DNA of 64,000 nucleotides from Streptomyces sp. ASQP_92 (GTDB taxonomy: Bacteria; Actinomycetota; Actinomycetes; Streptomycetales; Streptomycetaceae), in the NCBI RefSeq assembly GCF_025399895.1, contig NZ_JAODUA010000004.1, positions 124,001 to 188,000 on the forward strand, given 5' to 3'. The number at the start of each line of letters is the position of its first letter. Within the stretch, counting starts at the first letter, position 1. The notes below the pieces were generated by a model, which was not told the DNA's origin, ran no database searches, and saw nothing but the letters and a program-made list of their open reading frames with translations. Shown here piece by piece: positions 35,940 through 43,985 of the stretch. Position numbers and translations under genes: made by a program.

Positions 35940-36596
35940 TTACCAGGGGTACCAAGCGCCGTTGTACCACTGCTCGTTGGCGTCGTCGTTGTGGTGATCC
36001 ATGTCGAAGTCCGGCCAGTAGTTCTCGTTGTGGTTCTTCGGGTACGTCCAGATACCGGCGGACTCGTCGCAGATGTAGTCCCAGTAGCAGATGGACTTCA
36101 CCGGCACATTGCCGAAGTCACGGTCGGAGCCCGAGAGCGGGGGGCCGATGACCCCGCCGAACGGCGCGGCGCTGCCGTTGGTCCCAGGACCACCCTGCCG
36201 CTTGGGGTCGGCGAGGAGGATGGCGTTGACGTTGCCGAACGTCCTCCAGTTCTCACTGATCCACACGTGCACCACGGCGGCGCCCATGGAGTAGCCGCCC
36301 ATCTTGACGTGCTGCCACGGGCACGCGGCACGCTGCTCCCGTACCAGCCGGTTCAGTTCACCGACGCCCTGCCGGACGCTCGGGCCGCTGGGAACCTGGC
36401 TGAAGTAACTCACGTGCTGCTGGATGTTGCCGTGGAACCGGTCGTTGTCCCACGTGCTCCACGTGCCCCCGACGACGATCGTGTAGGTGCCGTCGCACGG
36501 TGCCGTTACCGCCTGGGCCGGGGATCCCTGCGCCAGTGAAAGCCCGGATGTCAGCACGAGAGCGGCTAACGCGGCCGCGATCCTGCCTTTTCGCAT
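35940..36596 (-). CDS. Small secreted alpha/beta-hydrolase (cutinase/PE-PPE-like)
   Basis: The 218-residue protein has a signal peptide (MRKGRIAAALAALVLTSG, cleavage near AQA-VT). The mature part starts CDGTYTIVVGGTWSTW and has the nucleophile motif GGYSMGAAVVHVW, like cutinase-type serine esterases and mycobacterial PE-PPE hydrolases. Later features are VNAILLADPKRQGG and VKSICYWDYICDESAGIW, where the acid and a disulfide are expected. GGGAGA precedes ATG 36596. The natural substrate is unknown. Confidence 0.75.
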   Translation of the reverse strand: MRKGRIAAALAALVLTSGLSLAQGSPAQAVTAPCDGTYTIVVGGTWSTWDNDRFHGNIQQHVSYFSQVPSGPSVRQGVGELNRLVREQRAACPWQHVKMGGYSMGAAVVHVWISENWRTFGNVNAILLADPKRQGGPGTNGSAAPFGGVIGPPLSGSDRDFGNVPVKSICYWDYICDESAGIWTYPKNHNENYWPDFDMDHHNDDANEQWYNGAWYPW

Positions 36597-36735
36597 GCGG
36601 TTCTCCCTGTGTTGTGGGCCTGCCCGTCTGCCGCCCGACGCGGTGCACGGTCGGCCGAGTTCATGAACGACCGTGGCAGTGGTCGATGAAATCCCACTGA
36701 AACCCGCGAGCCGACGCCGAGTTGGGCGCCGGTCG

Positions 36736-37512
36736 TCAGCGGGCCACCCCGAGACACAGGGCACGCACGACGTCCGCCACCTCTCCGGCGCACTCGTTGG
36801 TGAAGAAGTGGCCGCCCCGGAACGTGTGCGTCCGGAGGGTGGCGGTCGTGTGCCGCTGCCACGCCTGGACGTCGGCGGGGTTGGTGAGGGGATCCGAGTC
36901 CCCCATGAGGGCGATGACGGGACACTCGATGGTGGCCCCGGGCTCCGGCCGGTAGCGGCCGTGGGCCGCGAGGTCGCCGCGGATGACGGGCAGGAAGAGG
37001 CCGCGCGCAACGGGATGGTCCAGGAGCCGGGAGTCGTCGCCCAGCGACCGGAGCAGTTCGACCAGCGGCTGGTCCGGGTCCCCGGTGCCGTCGCCGGGCG
37101 GCGCGATGGACGGCAGCCTGAGCCGGGACGGCGCGGGGTGCCCGGAGGCCACGAGGACGAGCCGCCGCTGATCGGCCGTCCTGCGGATGACCTCGTACGC
37201 CACGGCGGCTCCCAGGCTGTGCCCGAACAGGACGACGGACCCGCCCTCGTGCCACGCGGCGAACGCCTCGGCCAACTCGTCCGCGAGGGCGTGCACATCG
37301 GTGAAGGGCGGGCTGGACCGGCGGTCCGCCCGGCCCGGGTACTGCACGCAGGCCGGCCGCGCGGTGTCGGCGAGCCGGCCGGCCAGGCCCTGGTAGGAGT
37401 CGGCCGAGCTCCCCGAGTGCGGGAAGAACAGCAGCTGCGGGGACCCGGCGGGCGCCGTGGTGGGGAAGGGGCGGATGTGCGGGGCCAAGCCGGACGCGGT
37501 GTCAGATCGCAT
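36736..37512 (-). CDS. Type II thioesterase
   Basis: The 258-residue alpha/beta-hydrolase has PQLLFFPHSGSSADSY, the signature of thioesterases of non-ribosomal peptide and polyketide systems, Ser99 in LFGHSLGAAVAYEV, an Asp in ALMGDSDPLTNP, and His in FRGGHFFTNE. These enzymes clear wrongly loaded carrier proteins. Its ATG lies inside the end of the GntR gene (11-base overlap), so the two are translated together. The nearest carrier protein is at 47226, which supports one biosynthetic region from here to 49091. Confidence 0.85.
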   Translation of the reverse strand: MRSDTASGLAPHIRPFPTTAPAGSPQLLFFPHSGSSADSYQGLAGRLADTARPACVQYPGRADRRSSPPFTDVHALADELAEAFAAWHEGGSVVLFGHSLGAAVAYEVIRRTADQRRLVLVASGHPAPSRLRLPSIAPPGDGTGDPDQPLVELLRSLGDDSRLLDHPVARGLFLPVIRGDLAAHGRYRPEPGATIECPVIALMGDSDPLTNPADVQAWQRHTTATLRTHTFRGGHFFTNECAGEVADVVRALCLGVAR

Positions 37513-38191
37513 GGAGGCGTTCGAGCGTCCGCTTCAGCTCCTCGCGCAGGGTGCGCCCGGCGGTTTCGGCGTCCGCCCGCGCGATGGCCTCCACCAGCAG
37601 GGTGTGCCCGTCGTCGCCGTGGTTGGGGTCCCCCGAGCGCAGGTTGAGCAGTTCCACCAGGTCGATGAGACCCTGGCGCAGTACGGGGACGAACTCGGCG
37701 AACAGGCCGGTCAGTACGGGGTTGTGGGCGGCGGCGACCATGGCCGCGTGCAGGGCGATGTCGGCGTCGACGAACTCGGCGTTGCCCGCCTCCGCGGCGT
37801 CGCGGCGGTCGGCCAGCGCCTGGTTGAGGGCGACGAGGTCGTCGTCGGTGCGGCGCTGCGCGGCCATCTGCGCGGCCTCGACCTCGATGAGCATGCGCAC
37901 TTCGTACACGTCGGTGACGGCCGCGCGCCGCAGGCTCGTGGGCCAGTCCTCCTGGGGCTTGGTGGCGATCACGAAGACCCCGGCGCCCTGGCGCGGCTGC
38001 ACGAGACCCGCGCCGGCCAGCGCGCGCAGGGCCTCGCGCACGGTCGAACGCCCCACGCCGAGGATCTGGGCGAGCGCGTTCTCGCCGGGGAGCTTGGTTC
38101 CGACGTTCCACTCCCCCTGGGTGATCTGCTCGCGCAGCCGCTCAGTGGCCTGCTCGACCAGGGGAGTTGGCCGCAGTGCGCCCAATGGCAT
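37502..38191 (-). CDS. GntR-family (FadR/FCD) regulator
   Basis: The 229-residue protein has an N-terminal winged helix (WNVGTKLPGENALAQILGV, STVREALRALAGAGLV) and an all-helical FCD ligand domain. Metal-ligand candidates are in DVYEVRMLIE, DIALHAAM and the C-terminal DDGHTLLVEAI. FCD regulators respond to small carboxylates or acyl-CoA. It is divergent from the leader-leuA unit and overlaps the thioesterase gene. Confidence 0.88.
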   Translation of the reverse strand: MPLGALRPTPLVEQATERLREQITQGEWNVGTKLPGENALAQILGVGRSTVREALRALAGAGLVQPRQGAGVFVIATKPQEDWPTSLRRAAVTDVYEVRMLIEVEAAQMAAQRRTDDDLVALNQALADRRDAAEAGNAEFVDADIALHAAMVAAAHNPVLTGLFAEFVPVLRQGLIDLVELLNLRSGDPNHGDDGHTLLVEAIARADAETAGRTLREELKRTLERLHAI

Positions 38192-38259
38192 CCGACGTTC
38201 ACCTTCGCTTTCACATCTCGGGTTGTCTGAGGTGTTGGATTGTGGTTACTGTACCCGGC

Positions 38260-38307
38260 ATGTCGCTGTGCGAGCTTCTTCTTCTCGGTTGCCGCTGCGG
38301 GGCCTGA
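38260..38307 (+). CDS. leuL: Leucine leader peptide [15 protein letters not shown]
   Basis: The 15-codon frame has five Leu codons, four in a row (CTT CTT CTT CTC). CTT is rare in streptomycete genes, so shortage of charged tRNA-Leu would stall ribosomes here. It begins about 9 bases after a possible -10 box (TTACTGT), so it is nearly leaderless. Leader-peptide attenuation of leuA is known in Streptomyces, and leuA follows at 38381. Confidence 0.85.
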   Translation: MSLCELLLLGCRCGA

Positions 38308-38348
38308 ATCGACCGGCACCCCGCAGCGGGTGTCGAGACGTGCCGGTC
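38292..38348 (+). promoter_or_regulatory. leuA attenuator: two alternative hairpins
   Basis: CCGCTGCGGGG (38292-38302, inside the leader) pairs over 11 bp with CCCCGCAGCGG (38319-38329). GACCGGCAC (38311-38319) pairs over 9 bp with GTGCCGGTC (38340-38348). The two interlock at 38311-38329 and cannot both form. Ribosome position on the Leu codons would decide which one folds, as in transcription attenuation. Confidence 0.7.
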
Positions 38349-38380
38349 ACCAGTTGGCCGACCGAAAGTGGTTCCGTCTC

Positions 38381-40177
38381 ATGGCTTCACCCCACACCCA
38401 GGCTTTCGCCACGCTGCGCACCCCGTCGGGCCCCGTTCCCGCGGGCGCTCCGGCGTGGAACCCGCAGCGGCCGAGCGCGATGCGGCACGAGCGGTACCGG
38501 CCCGCGCACGACCGGGTCGCGCTGCCCCTGACGGACCGGACCTGGCCGTCGCGCCGACTGGAGCAGGCCCCGCTGTGGGTGCCGGTCGATCTGCGCGACG
38601 GCAACCAGGCGCTGGCCGAGCCCATGGACACCGAGCGCAAGCGCCGGATGTTCGACCTGATGGTCACCATGGGCTACAAGGAGATCGAGGTCGGCTATCC
38701 CTCCGCCAGCCAGACCGACTTCGACTTCGTACGCCACCTCGCCACCAGCGGCGCCGTGCCCGAGGACGTGACCATCTCCGTCTTCACCGCCGCCCGCAAT
38801 GACCTGATCGACCGCACCATCGCCTCCATCGAGGGGCTGCCGCGCACCGTCGTCCATCTCTACACCGCCACCGCGCCGGCCTGGCGCGACGTGGTCCTGG
38901 GCCGCTCCCGCACCGAGCTCCACGGGATGATCCTGGATGCCGCCGGTTACCTGATGCGGCGCGCCGAGGAGCAGAAGGGGGCCGACATCCGGTTCGAGTT
39001 CTCCCCCGAGGTCTTCAACCTCACCGAACCCGACTTCGTCCTGGAGGTCTGCAACAGCGTCACCGAGCTGTGGGACGCCTCCCCGGACCGGCCGGTGATC
39101 CACAACCTCCCGGCCACGGTGGAGATCGCCACGCCCAACGTGTACGCGGACCAGATCGAGTACATGGACCGCCATCTGGCGCGGCGCGACGCGGTGATCC
39201 TCTCCGTGCACCCCCACAACGACCGCGGCACGGGCGTGGCCTGCGCCGAACTCGCCGTCCTGGCAGGGGCGCAGCGGGTGGAGGGGTGTCTGTTCGGCAA
39301 CGGCGAGCGGACCGGCAACGTCGACCTCGTCACGCTGGCGCTGAACCTGTACGCGCAGGGTGTGAACCCCATGGTCGACTTCTCCGACATCGACGCGGTG
39401 CGCGAGGTGGTGGAGCACTGCAACCGGCTGCCCATCCATCCGCGCCACCCCTATGTCGGCGAGCTCGTGCACACGGCCTTCTCCGGGACCCACCAGGACG
39501 CCATCTCCAAGGGCATGGCCCACCACACGAAGCGGGCGGCGGAGCTGGGCGTCCCGGCCGAGGAGGCGCCCTGGGAGGTTCCGTACCTGCCGATCGACCC
39601 GAGTGACATCGGGCGTACGTATGAGGAAGTCATCCGGATCAACTCCCAGTCCGGCAAGGGCGGCATCGCGCATCTGCTCCACACCCACCACGGCCTGGAC
39701 CTGCCCAAGGGGATGCGGCCGGACTTCTCCGGCGCGGTACAGCGCGCCACCGACGCGAGCGGGCAGGAACTCTCGCACAAGGACCTGTGGGACCTCTTCC
39801 GCACGCACTACATCGCGCCGGCCCAGGACGGTCCCCTCGTCCTGAACTCGTGGAGCACCACCGAGACCGGGCCGGGTGAGCACCGGTTCAGCTGCGTCCT
39901 GAGCGCGAACGGTCAGGAACGTTCCTACGAAGGCACCGGCAACGGGCCGCTGTCCGCCCTCACCCAGGTCCTCGGCAGCGCCGGCGTCACCGTCGACATC
40001 CTCAACTACGCGGAGCACGCCACCAGCGTGGGGCCCGGCAGCCCCGCCGTCGCGTACGCCGAGTGCCGGGTGGACGGGGCCACGTTCTGGGGCGCCGGCT
40101 GGGACACCTCCATCCTCGCCGCGTCGGTGCAGGCCGTGCTCGCCGCCGTCAACCGGGCCGGACAGGCCGGACGGTGA
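38381..40177 (+). CDS. leuA: 2-isopropylmalate synthase
   Basis: The 598-residue enzyme condenses 2-oxoisovalerate with acetyl-CoA in the first step of leucine synthesis. The TIM-barrel start has [16 protein letters not shown] with the metal-binding Asp, [16 protein letters not shown] with the HxH ligands, and [16 protein letters not shown]. The C-terminal part ([20 protein letters not shown]) is the leucine-feedback domain. ATG 38381 follows the attenuator. It ends in a GTGA overlap with an ABC ATPase and is not next to other leucine genes, so a supply role for the neighbouring biosynthetic region is possible. Confidence 0.95.
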   Translation: MASPHTQAFATLRTPSGPVPAGAPAWNPQRPSAMRHERYRPAHDRVALPLTDRTWPSRRLEQAPLWVPVDLRDGNQALAEPMDTERKRRMFDLMVTMGYKEIEVGYPSASQTDFDFVRHLATSGAVPEDVTISVFTAARNDLIDRTIASIEGLPRTVVHLYTATAPAWRDVVLGRSRTELHGMILDAAGYLMRRAEEQKGADIRFEFSPEVFNLTEPDFVLEVCNSVTELWDASPDRPVIHNLPATVEIATPNVYADQIEYMDRHLARRDAVILSVHPHNDRGTGVACAELAVLAGAQRVEGCLFGNGERTGNVDLVTLALNLYAQGVNPMVDFSDIDAVREVVEHCNRLPIHPRHPYVGELVHTAFSGTHQDAISKGMAHHTKRAAELGVPAEEAPWEVPYLPIDPSDIGRTYEEVIRINSQSGKGGIAHLLHTHHGLDLPKGMRPDFSGAVQRATDASGQELSHKDLWDLFRTHYIAPAQDGPLVLNSWSTTETGPGEHRFSCVLSANGQERSYEGTGNGPLSALTQVLGSAGVTVDILNYAEHATSVGPGSPAVAYAECRVDGATFWGAGWDTSILAASVQAVLAAVNRAGQAGR

Positions 40178-40992
40178 CCGACTCCCCGGTGTCCACCGCT
40201 CCCCCCGTGCTGCGTGTGGACGGTGTCGATCTCGTCCGCGACGGCAACCACATCCTGCACGACGTGTCCCTGACCGTACGGCCCGGCGAGCACTGGGCGT
40301 TGCTCGGGGCCAACGGCGCCGGGAAGAGCACCCTGCTGGGCCTCCTCGGCGCGCTCACTCATCCGACGCGGGGCACGGTCGAAGTCCTGGGCCACCGCCT
40401 GGGCCGGGTCGACATGCGCCAACTCCGTTCGTACGTAGGGCATGTGGACCCGCGCCACGCACTGCGCACGCCGCTGCGGGTCCAGGACGTCGTGCTGACC
40501 GGGCTGACCAACACCGTCGAACGCGTACCGCGCTGGAACCCGACGCCCGAGCAGGTCGCCACGGCCGAGCGCCTCATCGACCTGCTCGGTCTGGGAGAGC
40601 GGCGCTCCGCGCGCTGGCCCACGCTGTCCCAGGGCGAGCGGGGCAGAGCTCTCATCGCCCGCGCGCTCATGCCAAGTCCACGGCTGCTGTTGCTGGATGA
40701 GCCCGCGACCGGTCTGGACGTCGCCGGCCGGGAACAGCTCATCGAGCGGATCGACACACTCCAGGGGACCCATCCGGAGCTGTCGTCGGTACTGGTCACC
40801 CATCATCTGGAGGAGCTCCCTCCCGGCACGACGCACGCCATGCTGCTGCGGGACGGTCGCTGCCTCGCCTCCGGTCCGGTGGGCGCGGTCTTGACCAGTG
40901 ATCAGGTCAGCAAGTGCTTCGACCATCCGATCCACCTCGACCGCGCCGACGGCCGGTGGAGTGTGCGAGCCCGCCGCCCGTCCATGCCGTAA
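40174..40992 (+). CDS. ABC transporter ATP-binding protein
   Basis: The 272-residue single ATPase domain has Walker [11 protein letters not shown]-loop-like SYVGHVDPR, signature LSQGERGR, Walker [13 protein letters not shown] and switch His in LVTHHLEEL. It is of the ModF/YlmA-like type and lacks a membrane domain; no permease gene follows. GTG 40174 overlaps the leuA stop, so it is translated with leuA and falls under the same leucine attenuation. What it powers is unknown. Confidence 0.85.
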   Translation: MTDSPVSTAPPVLRVDGVDLVRDGNHILHDVSLTVRPGEHWALLGANGAGKSTLLGLLGALTHPTRGTVEVLGHRLGRVDMRQLRSYVGHVDPRHALRTPLRVQDVVLTGLTNTVERVPRWNPTPEQVATAERLIDLLGLGERRSARWPTLSQGERGRALIARALMPSPRLLLLDEPATGLDVAGREQLIERIDTLQGTHPELSSVLVTHHLEELPPGTTHAMLLRDGRCLASGPVGAVLTSDQVSKCFDHPIHLDRADGRWSVRARRPSMP

Positions 40993-41085
40993 CCCGGCCG
41001 ACAGCGGTCCGCCGGTGGGTGCGCCGACCTCGCGCGTCCCACCGGCAACACCCCTATGGCTGGGCGCCGTTGCGGCGCCGAGCCA

Positions 41086-41943
41086 TCAGAACAGCGCCTT
41101 CTCGGCCCGCTCCACGGCGTTCTGGGCCAGGTCCCAGTCCCCGTCGAAGTGGTCGGCCAGAGCGTGCAGCCAGCGCTCGACGCCGAAGCCCACACAGCTC
41201 GTGGAGGCCGTACCGCCTCCCGCCAGCGTGATGGAGCAGCGCTCGCCGAAGAACGCGAAGTGGGCGTTGACCGAAGCGATGGCCATGCCCTGGTAGACGT
41301 ACTCGTGCTTGACCGGGACGACCTGCTGGAAGGTGGCGCGGTCGCCGCCCTGGTCGTAGAAGGGGTCGGAGGCCGCGCGGCGCTCCAGCGGCAGGCCGAT
41401 CTCGTCCGCCAGCGCGCCGACGAAGCCCCCGGATCGTTCGAGGTGGGCCGCCACCTGCTCCGGGGTTCCGAGGGCCACCACCTCACGCATCCGGAAGGCC
41501 TTGAGCCGGCGGAGCCCGTCGAAGTGGTCCTCGTTGCGGAAGCACTGCCCCAGCAGGGTCACCAGCTCGCCCTCCCGCGGAACCTGACGGTTCCGGTAGT
41601 GGAGGTAGACGCCGTAGCAGGCGCTGGAGGGCAGGGCCAGTGCGGCCGGGAGGAGGGCCTGGGGGCCGAAGGACCCCGATGCGGCCGCCTGCTCGATCCC
41701 TTCCGGGCCGGCGGCTTCGACATCCAACGCCCCCGCTACGAGGGCGAGTTGGGGGAAGTTCTGGTAGACGTCGAGTCCGGCGAGGTCGGCGACCGGCAGC
41801 AGCGGGGGCACCGTCACCGCCGTCGCCCCGATGGTTCTGGCCCATCGCGCGTAGATGTGGTCCAGCGTCTCGGCGAGACGCGTGGGCTCTGCGTCCAGCG
41901 ATGCCAGGCCCTCTGACGCACTGACACCTGTTGCGATGCTCAT
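41086..41943 (-). CDS. Amino acid:[carrier protein] ligase (class II aminoacyl-tRNA-synthetase-like)
   Basis: The 285-residue protein resembles the catalytic core of atypical seryl-tRNA synthetases and lacks a tRNA-binding arm. CFRNEDHFDGLRRLKAFRMR is the class II motif 2 loop and TSCVGFGVERWLHAL is motif 3. Cys109, Glu154 and Cys250 match the Cys/Glu/Cys zinc ligands of amino acid:carrier protein ligases, which charge small carrier proteins with amino acids instead of tRNA. GGAGGAA precedes ATG 41943. It is divergent from the operon holding the carrier protein at 47226, its likely partner. Confidence 0.82.
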   Translation of the reverse strand: MSIATGVSASEGLASLDAEPTRLAETLDHIYARWARTIGATAVTVPPLLPVADLAGLDVYQNFPQLALVAGALDVEAAGPEGIEQAAASGSFGPQALLPAALALPSSACYGVYLHYRNRQVPREGELVTLLGQCFRNEDHFDGLRRLKAFRMREVVALGTPEQVAAHLERSGGFVGALADEIGLPLERRAASDPFYDQGGDRATFQQVVPVKHEYVYQGMAIASVNAHFAFFGERCSITLAGGGTASTSCVGFGVERWLHALADHFDGDWDLAQNAVERAEKALF

Positions 41944-42102
41944 CGAAGTTCCTCCACATGGGGTTGCGGCATCCGACGGGAGAGGCGCGCGGCGCCTCGA
42001 AGGGCGCGCGGGCACGGACGGGGCGGCGTGGCTGCCGGGACCAACGCACCTGAACAGCAAGGACTTTGCTGCCGCCCACATCGCTCGCTAAGGTAACACC
42101 TC

Positions 42103-42126
42103 TGAGGACCTGAGGACCTGAGGTCA
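42103..42126. promoter_or_regulatory. Three direct repeats TGAGGACC/TGAGGACC/TGAGGTCA
   Basis: Eight-base units start at 42103, 42111 and 42119 in the gap between the divergent ligase and exporter genes. GGTAACACCTC just upstream is roughly their inverse. This may be an operator controlling both sides of the cluster. Confidence 0.4.
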
Positions 42127-42159
42127 ACCGCCACTACACGGACGGAACGAACGGTTCGG

Positions 42160-43389
42160 ATGAAAAAAGGGCAACTCGGCTTCTTGGCCGGTACACACGT
42201 GGTCAACGACCTTTACCAGGGCGCGATCCCCGCGATGCTGCCGCTCCTGATGTCACAGCGGCACTACAGCTACGCCGCGGTCTCCGGTCTCGCGTTCGCC
42301 GCCAGCGGCGTGTCCAGTCTGTTCCAGCCGCTGTTCGGGCTGCTGTCCGACCGCAAGCCGCGCTCCTGGCTGGTGCCCGTCGGGTTCGGAACGGCGGCTT
42401 TCGGCGTGGTGACGGCGGGTCTGGCCGGCACCTACCTCCTCACCTGGCTCTGCGTCGCCCTGGCGGGCATCGGCATCGCGGCCTACCACCCGCCGGCCAC
42501 CAGCCAGGCCCGTGCGGCCGGTGGCTCCTCGCAGAAGGCCATGAGCGTCTTCTCCGTCGGCGGCACGGTCGGCGGCTCCCTCGCTCCCGCGCTGGTCACG
42601 CTGGTGATCGGCTCGCTGGGGTTCTCGAGCAGTTACCTCCTGGCGATCCCCGCCCTGGCCATGGTGGCGCTCTGGGTGCTGCGCGGGCCGTGGATGCGCT
42701 GGCGCGGATACACACCGGCGGCGCCCCTGGTCACCGGAGTCGCGGCCGGCGCCGGCGCGCGGGGCGGCGGCCGCACCGACGACTGGCGTGCCTTCGCGCG
42801 CCTGGTGGTCGTCATCATCGGCTGGTCGATCCCGTTCGTCACGGTCACCTCGCTGGTGTCCCTGCACGCCCAGCGCGACCTCGGCCAGTCCGCCGGGGCC
42901 GGCGCCACCGTCCTCACCTGCTACACGGCGGCCGGAGCGGTCGGCACCCTGCTCGGCGGCTGGGTGGGTGACCGCTACGGGCGGATGTCCTCGGTCCGGA
43001 TCGGCTATCTCGTGGCCCTGCCCGCCCTGTTGGGGATCGCCTGGGCGCCGGTGTTCCCCGTGCTGGTGCTGAGCACGGTGGTGTTCGGCGCCGCGATGTT
43101 CCTGCCGTTCGCCGCCCAAGTGACCCTCGCCCAGGACTACTTGCCCAACCGTCCGGGCACGGCCAGCGGTCTGACCCTGGGCCTCGCCATGGCAGCGGGC
43201 GGTCTGTGCTCTCCCTTCTTCGGCTGGCTGGCCGACCGGGCGGGCCTGGGCGCCACGTTCTACGCACTCCTCGTCGTCTTCGTCGTTCCCGTCGCCCTGG
43301 CGCTGCGCCTGCCCGACCACAAGGCCGCCGCGCCCGAGCCCCCGTCCCCCGCGGCGGCCGACGCCACGGAGTTTTCCCGGAACACCTGA
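42160..43389 (+). CDS. MFS exporter (fosmidomycin-resistance-like)
   Basis: The 409-residue protein with 12 predicted helices begins KGQLGFLAGTHVVNDLYQGA, the hallmark of Fsr-like exporters, with LLSDRKPRSWLVPV as loop 2-3 and VGDRYGRMSSVRIGYLV in the second half. It is the first plus-strand gene of the biosynthetic group and most likely exports the product or gives self-resistance. Confidence 0.85.
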   Translation: MKKGQLGFLAGTHVVNDLYQGAIPAMLPLLMSQRHYSYAAVSGLAFAASGVSSLFQPLFGLLSDRKPRSWLVPVGFGTAAFGVVTAGLAGTYLLTWLCVALAGIGIAAYHPPATSQARAAGGSSQKAMSVFSVGGTVGGSLAPALVTLVIGSLGFSSSYLLAIPALAMVALWVLRGPWMRWRGYTPAAPLVTGVAAGAGARGGGRTDDWRAFARLVVVIIGWSIPFVTVTSLVSLHAQRDLGQSAGAGATVLTCYTAAGAVGTLLGGWVGDRYGRMSSVRIGYLVALPALLGIAWAPVFPVLVLSTVVFGAAMFLPFAAQVTLAQDYLPNRPGTASGLTLGLAMAAGGLCSPFFGWLADRAGLGATFYALLVVFVVPVALALRLPDHKAAAPEPPSPAAADATEFSRNT

Positions 43390-43469
43390 GGAAACCTCGC
43401 CCTCGTTATGCCTCCGCCACCCCCAACTGTCCAGTATTTGAAATGGCGTTGAGCAGGGCCGGAAGTACC

Positions 43470-43545
43470 ACGTACGGTCGAAACAGATTCGGGAAACGCC
43501 GCCGAATGAAAGCCCACGGCCGGCGCTCGACTTTTACGTACCGTC
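43470..43545. promoter_or_regulatory. Direct repeat ACGTACGGTC / ACGTACCGTC before the cupin gene
   Basis: Two 10-base copies with one mismatch (43470-43479, 43536-43545) lie in a locally AT-richer stretch before the cupin gene. A second promoter for the core operon is likely here. Confidence 0.35.
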
Positions 43546-43573
43546 AATTCGGCATGCGAGCACAGGGGGACCG

Positions 43574-43942
43574 ATGAAGATTAACTGGGATGACCACGAG
43601 GAACTGAAGGCCGAAGGAATCGCGCTGGCCCGACGCTTCGCGTTCGGCCAGGAGATGTCCTGCCTCAAGGTCGTGGCCGACCAGTCCGGTGACCTGAACC
43701 TCCCGCCGCACTGGCACGAGAACGAGCAGTGGGTCGTAGTCACCGAAGGCTCCATTCGCTTCGTCTGCGAGGGGACCGAGTACGAACTCAATTCCGGTGA
43801 CGTGGCCTACATCCCGGCGCGTTCACGGCATACGGCCACCTTCGTCGGAGAAGAGGGCGCCGTTCTCCTGGAATTCTCCGCCCCGCCGCGGCTCGACCTC
43901 GCCCCCGGGTCGATCGTCCCGTCCTCGATGAAGTTCGACTGA
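43574..43942 (+). CDS. Single-domain cupin
   Basis: The 122-residue protein has cupin motif 1 PPHWHENEQWVVVTEGSIR (His, His, Glu ligands) and motif 2 NSGDVAYIPARSRHTATF with the last His. A mononuclear metal site is therefore expected. GGGGGA precedes ATG 43574. Cupins in biosynthetic clusters act as dioxygenases, isomerases or epimerases; which applies here is not visible. It is followed by the adenylation gene after 43 bases. Confidence 0.82.
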   Translation: MKINWDDHEELKAEGIALARRFAFGQEMSCLKVVADQSGDLNLPPHWHENEQWVVVTEGSIRFVCEGTEYELNSGDVAYIPARSRHTATFVGEEGAVLLEFSAPPRLDLAPGSIVPSSMKFD

Positions 43943-43985
43943 GCCGGGCAACGGCCAGCAACTGCATCGAACGGGGGTATCGATC

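Noticed and set aside
35940..38111. A 723-codon minus-strand frame joining several genes
   Set aside because: Only its end (from 36596) is a real secreted hydrolase. The upstream part is a shifted reading of the thioesterase and GntR genes.
38387..40018. A 543-codon minus-strand frame
   Set aside because: It is antisense to leuA, which has clear catalytic motifs.
42160..43389. The exporter as a nitrate transporter of the downstream operon
   Set aside because: It lacks the NNP nitrate signature and matches Fsr-like exporters; the true nitrate carrier is at 49199.
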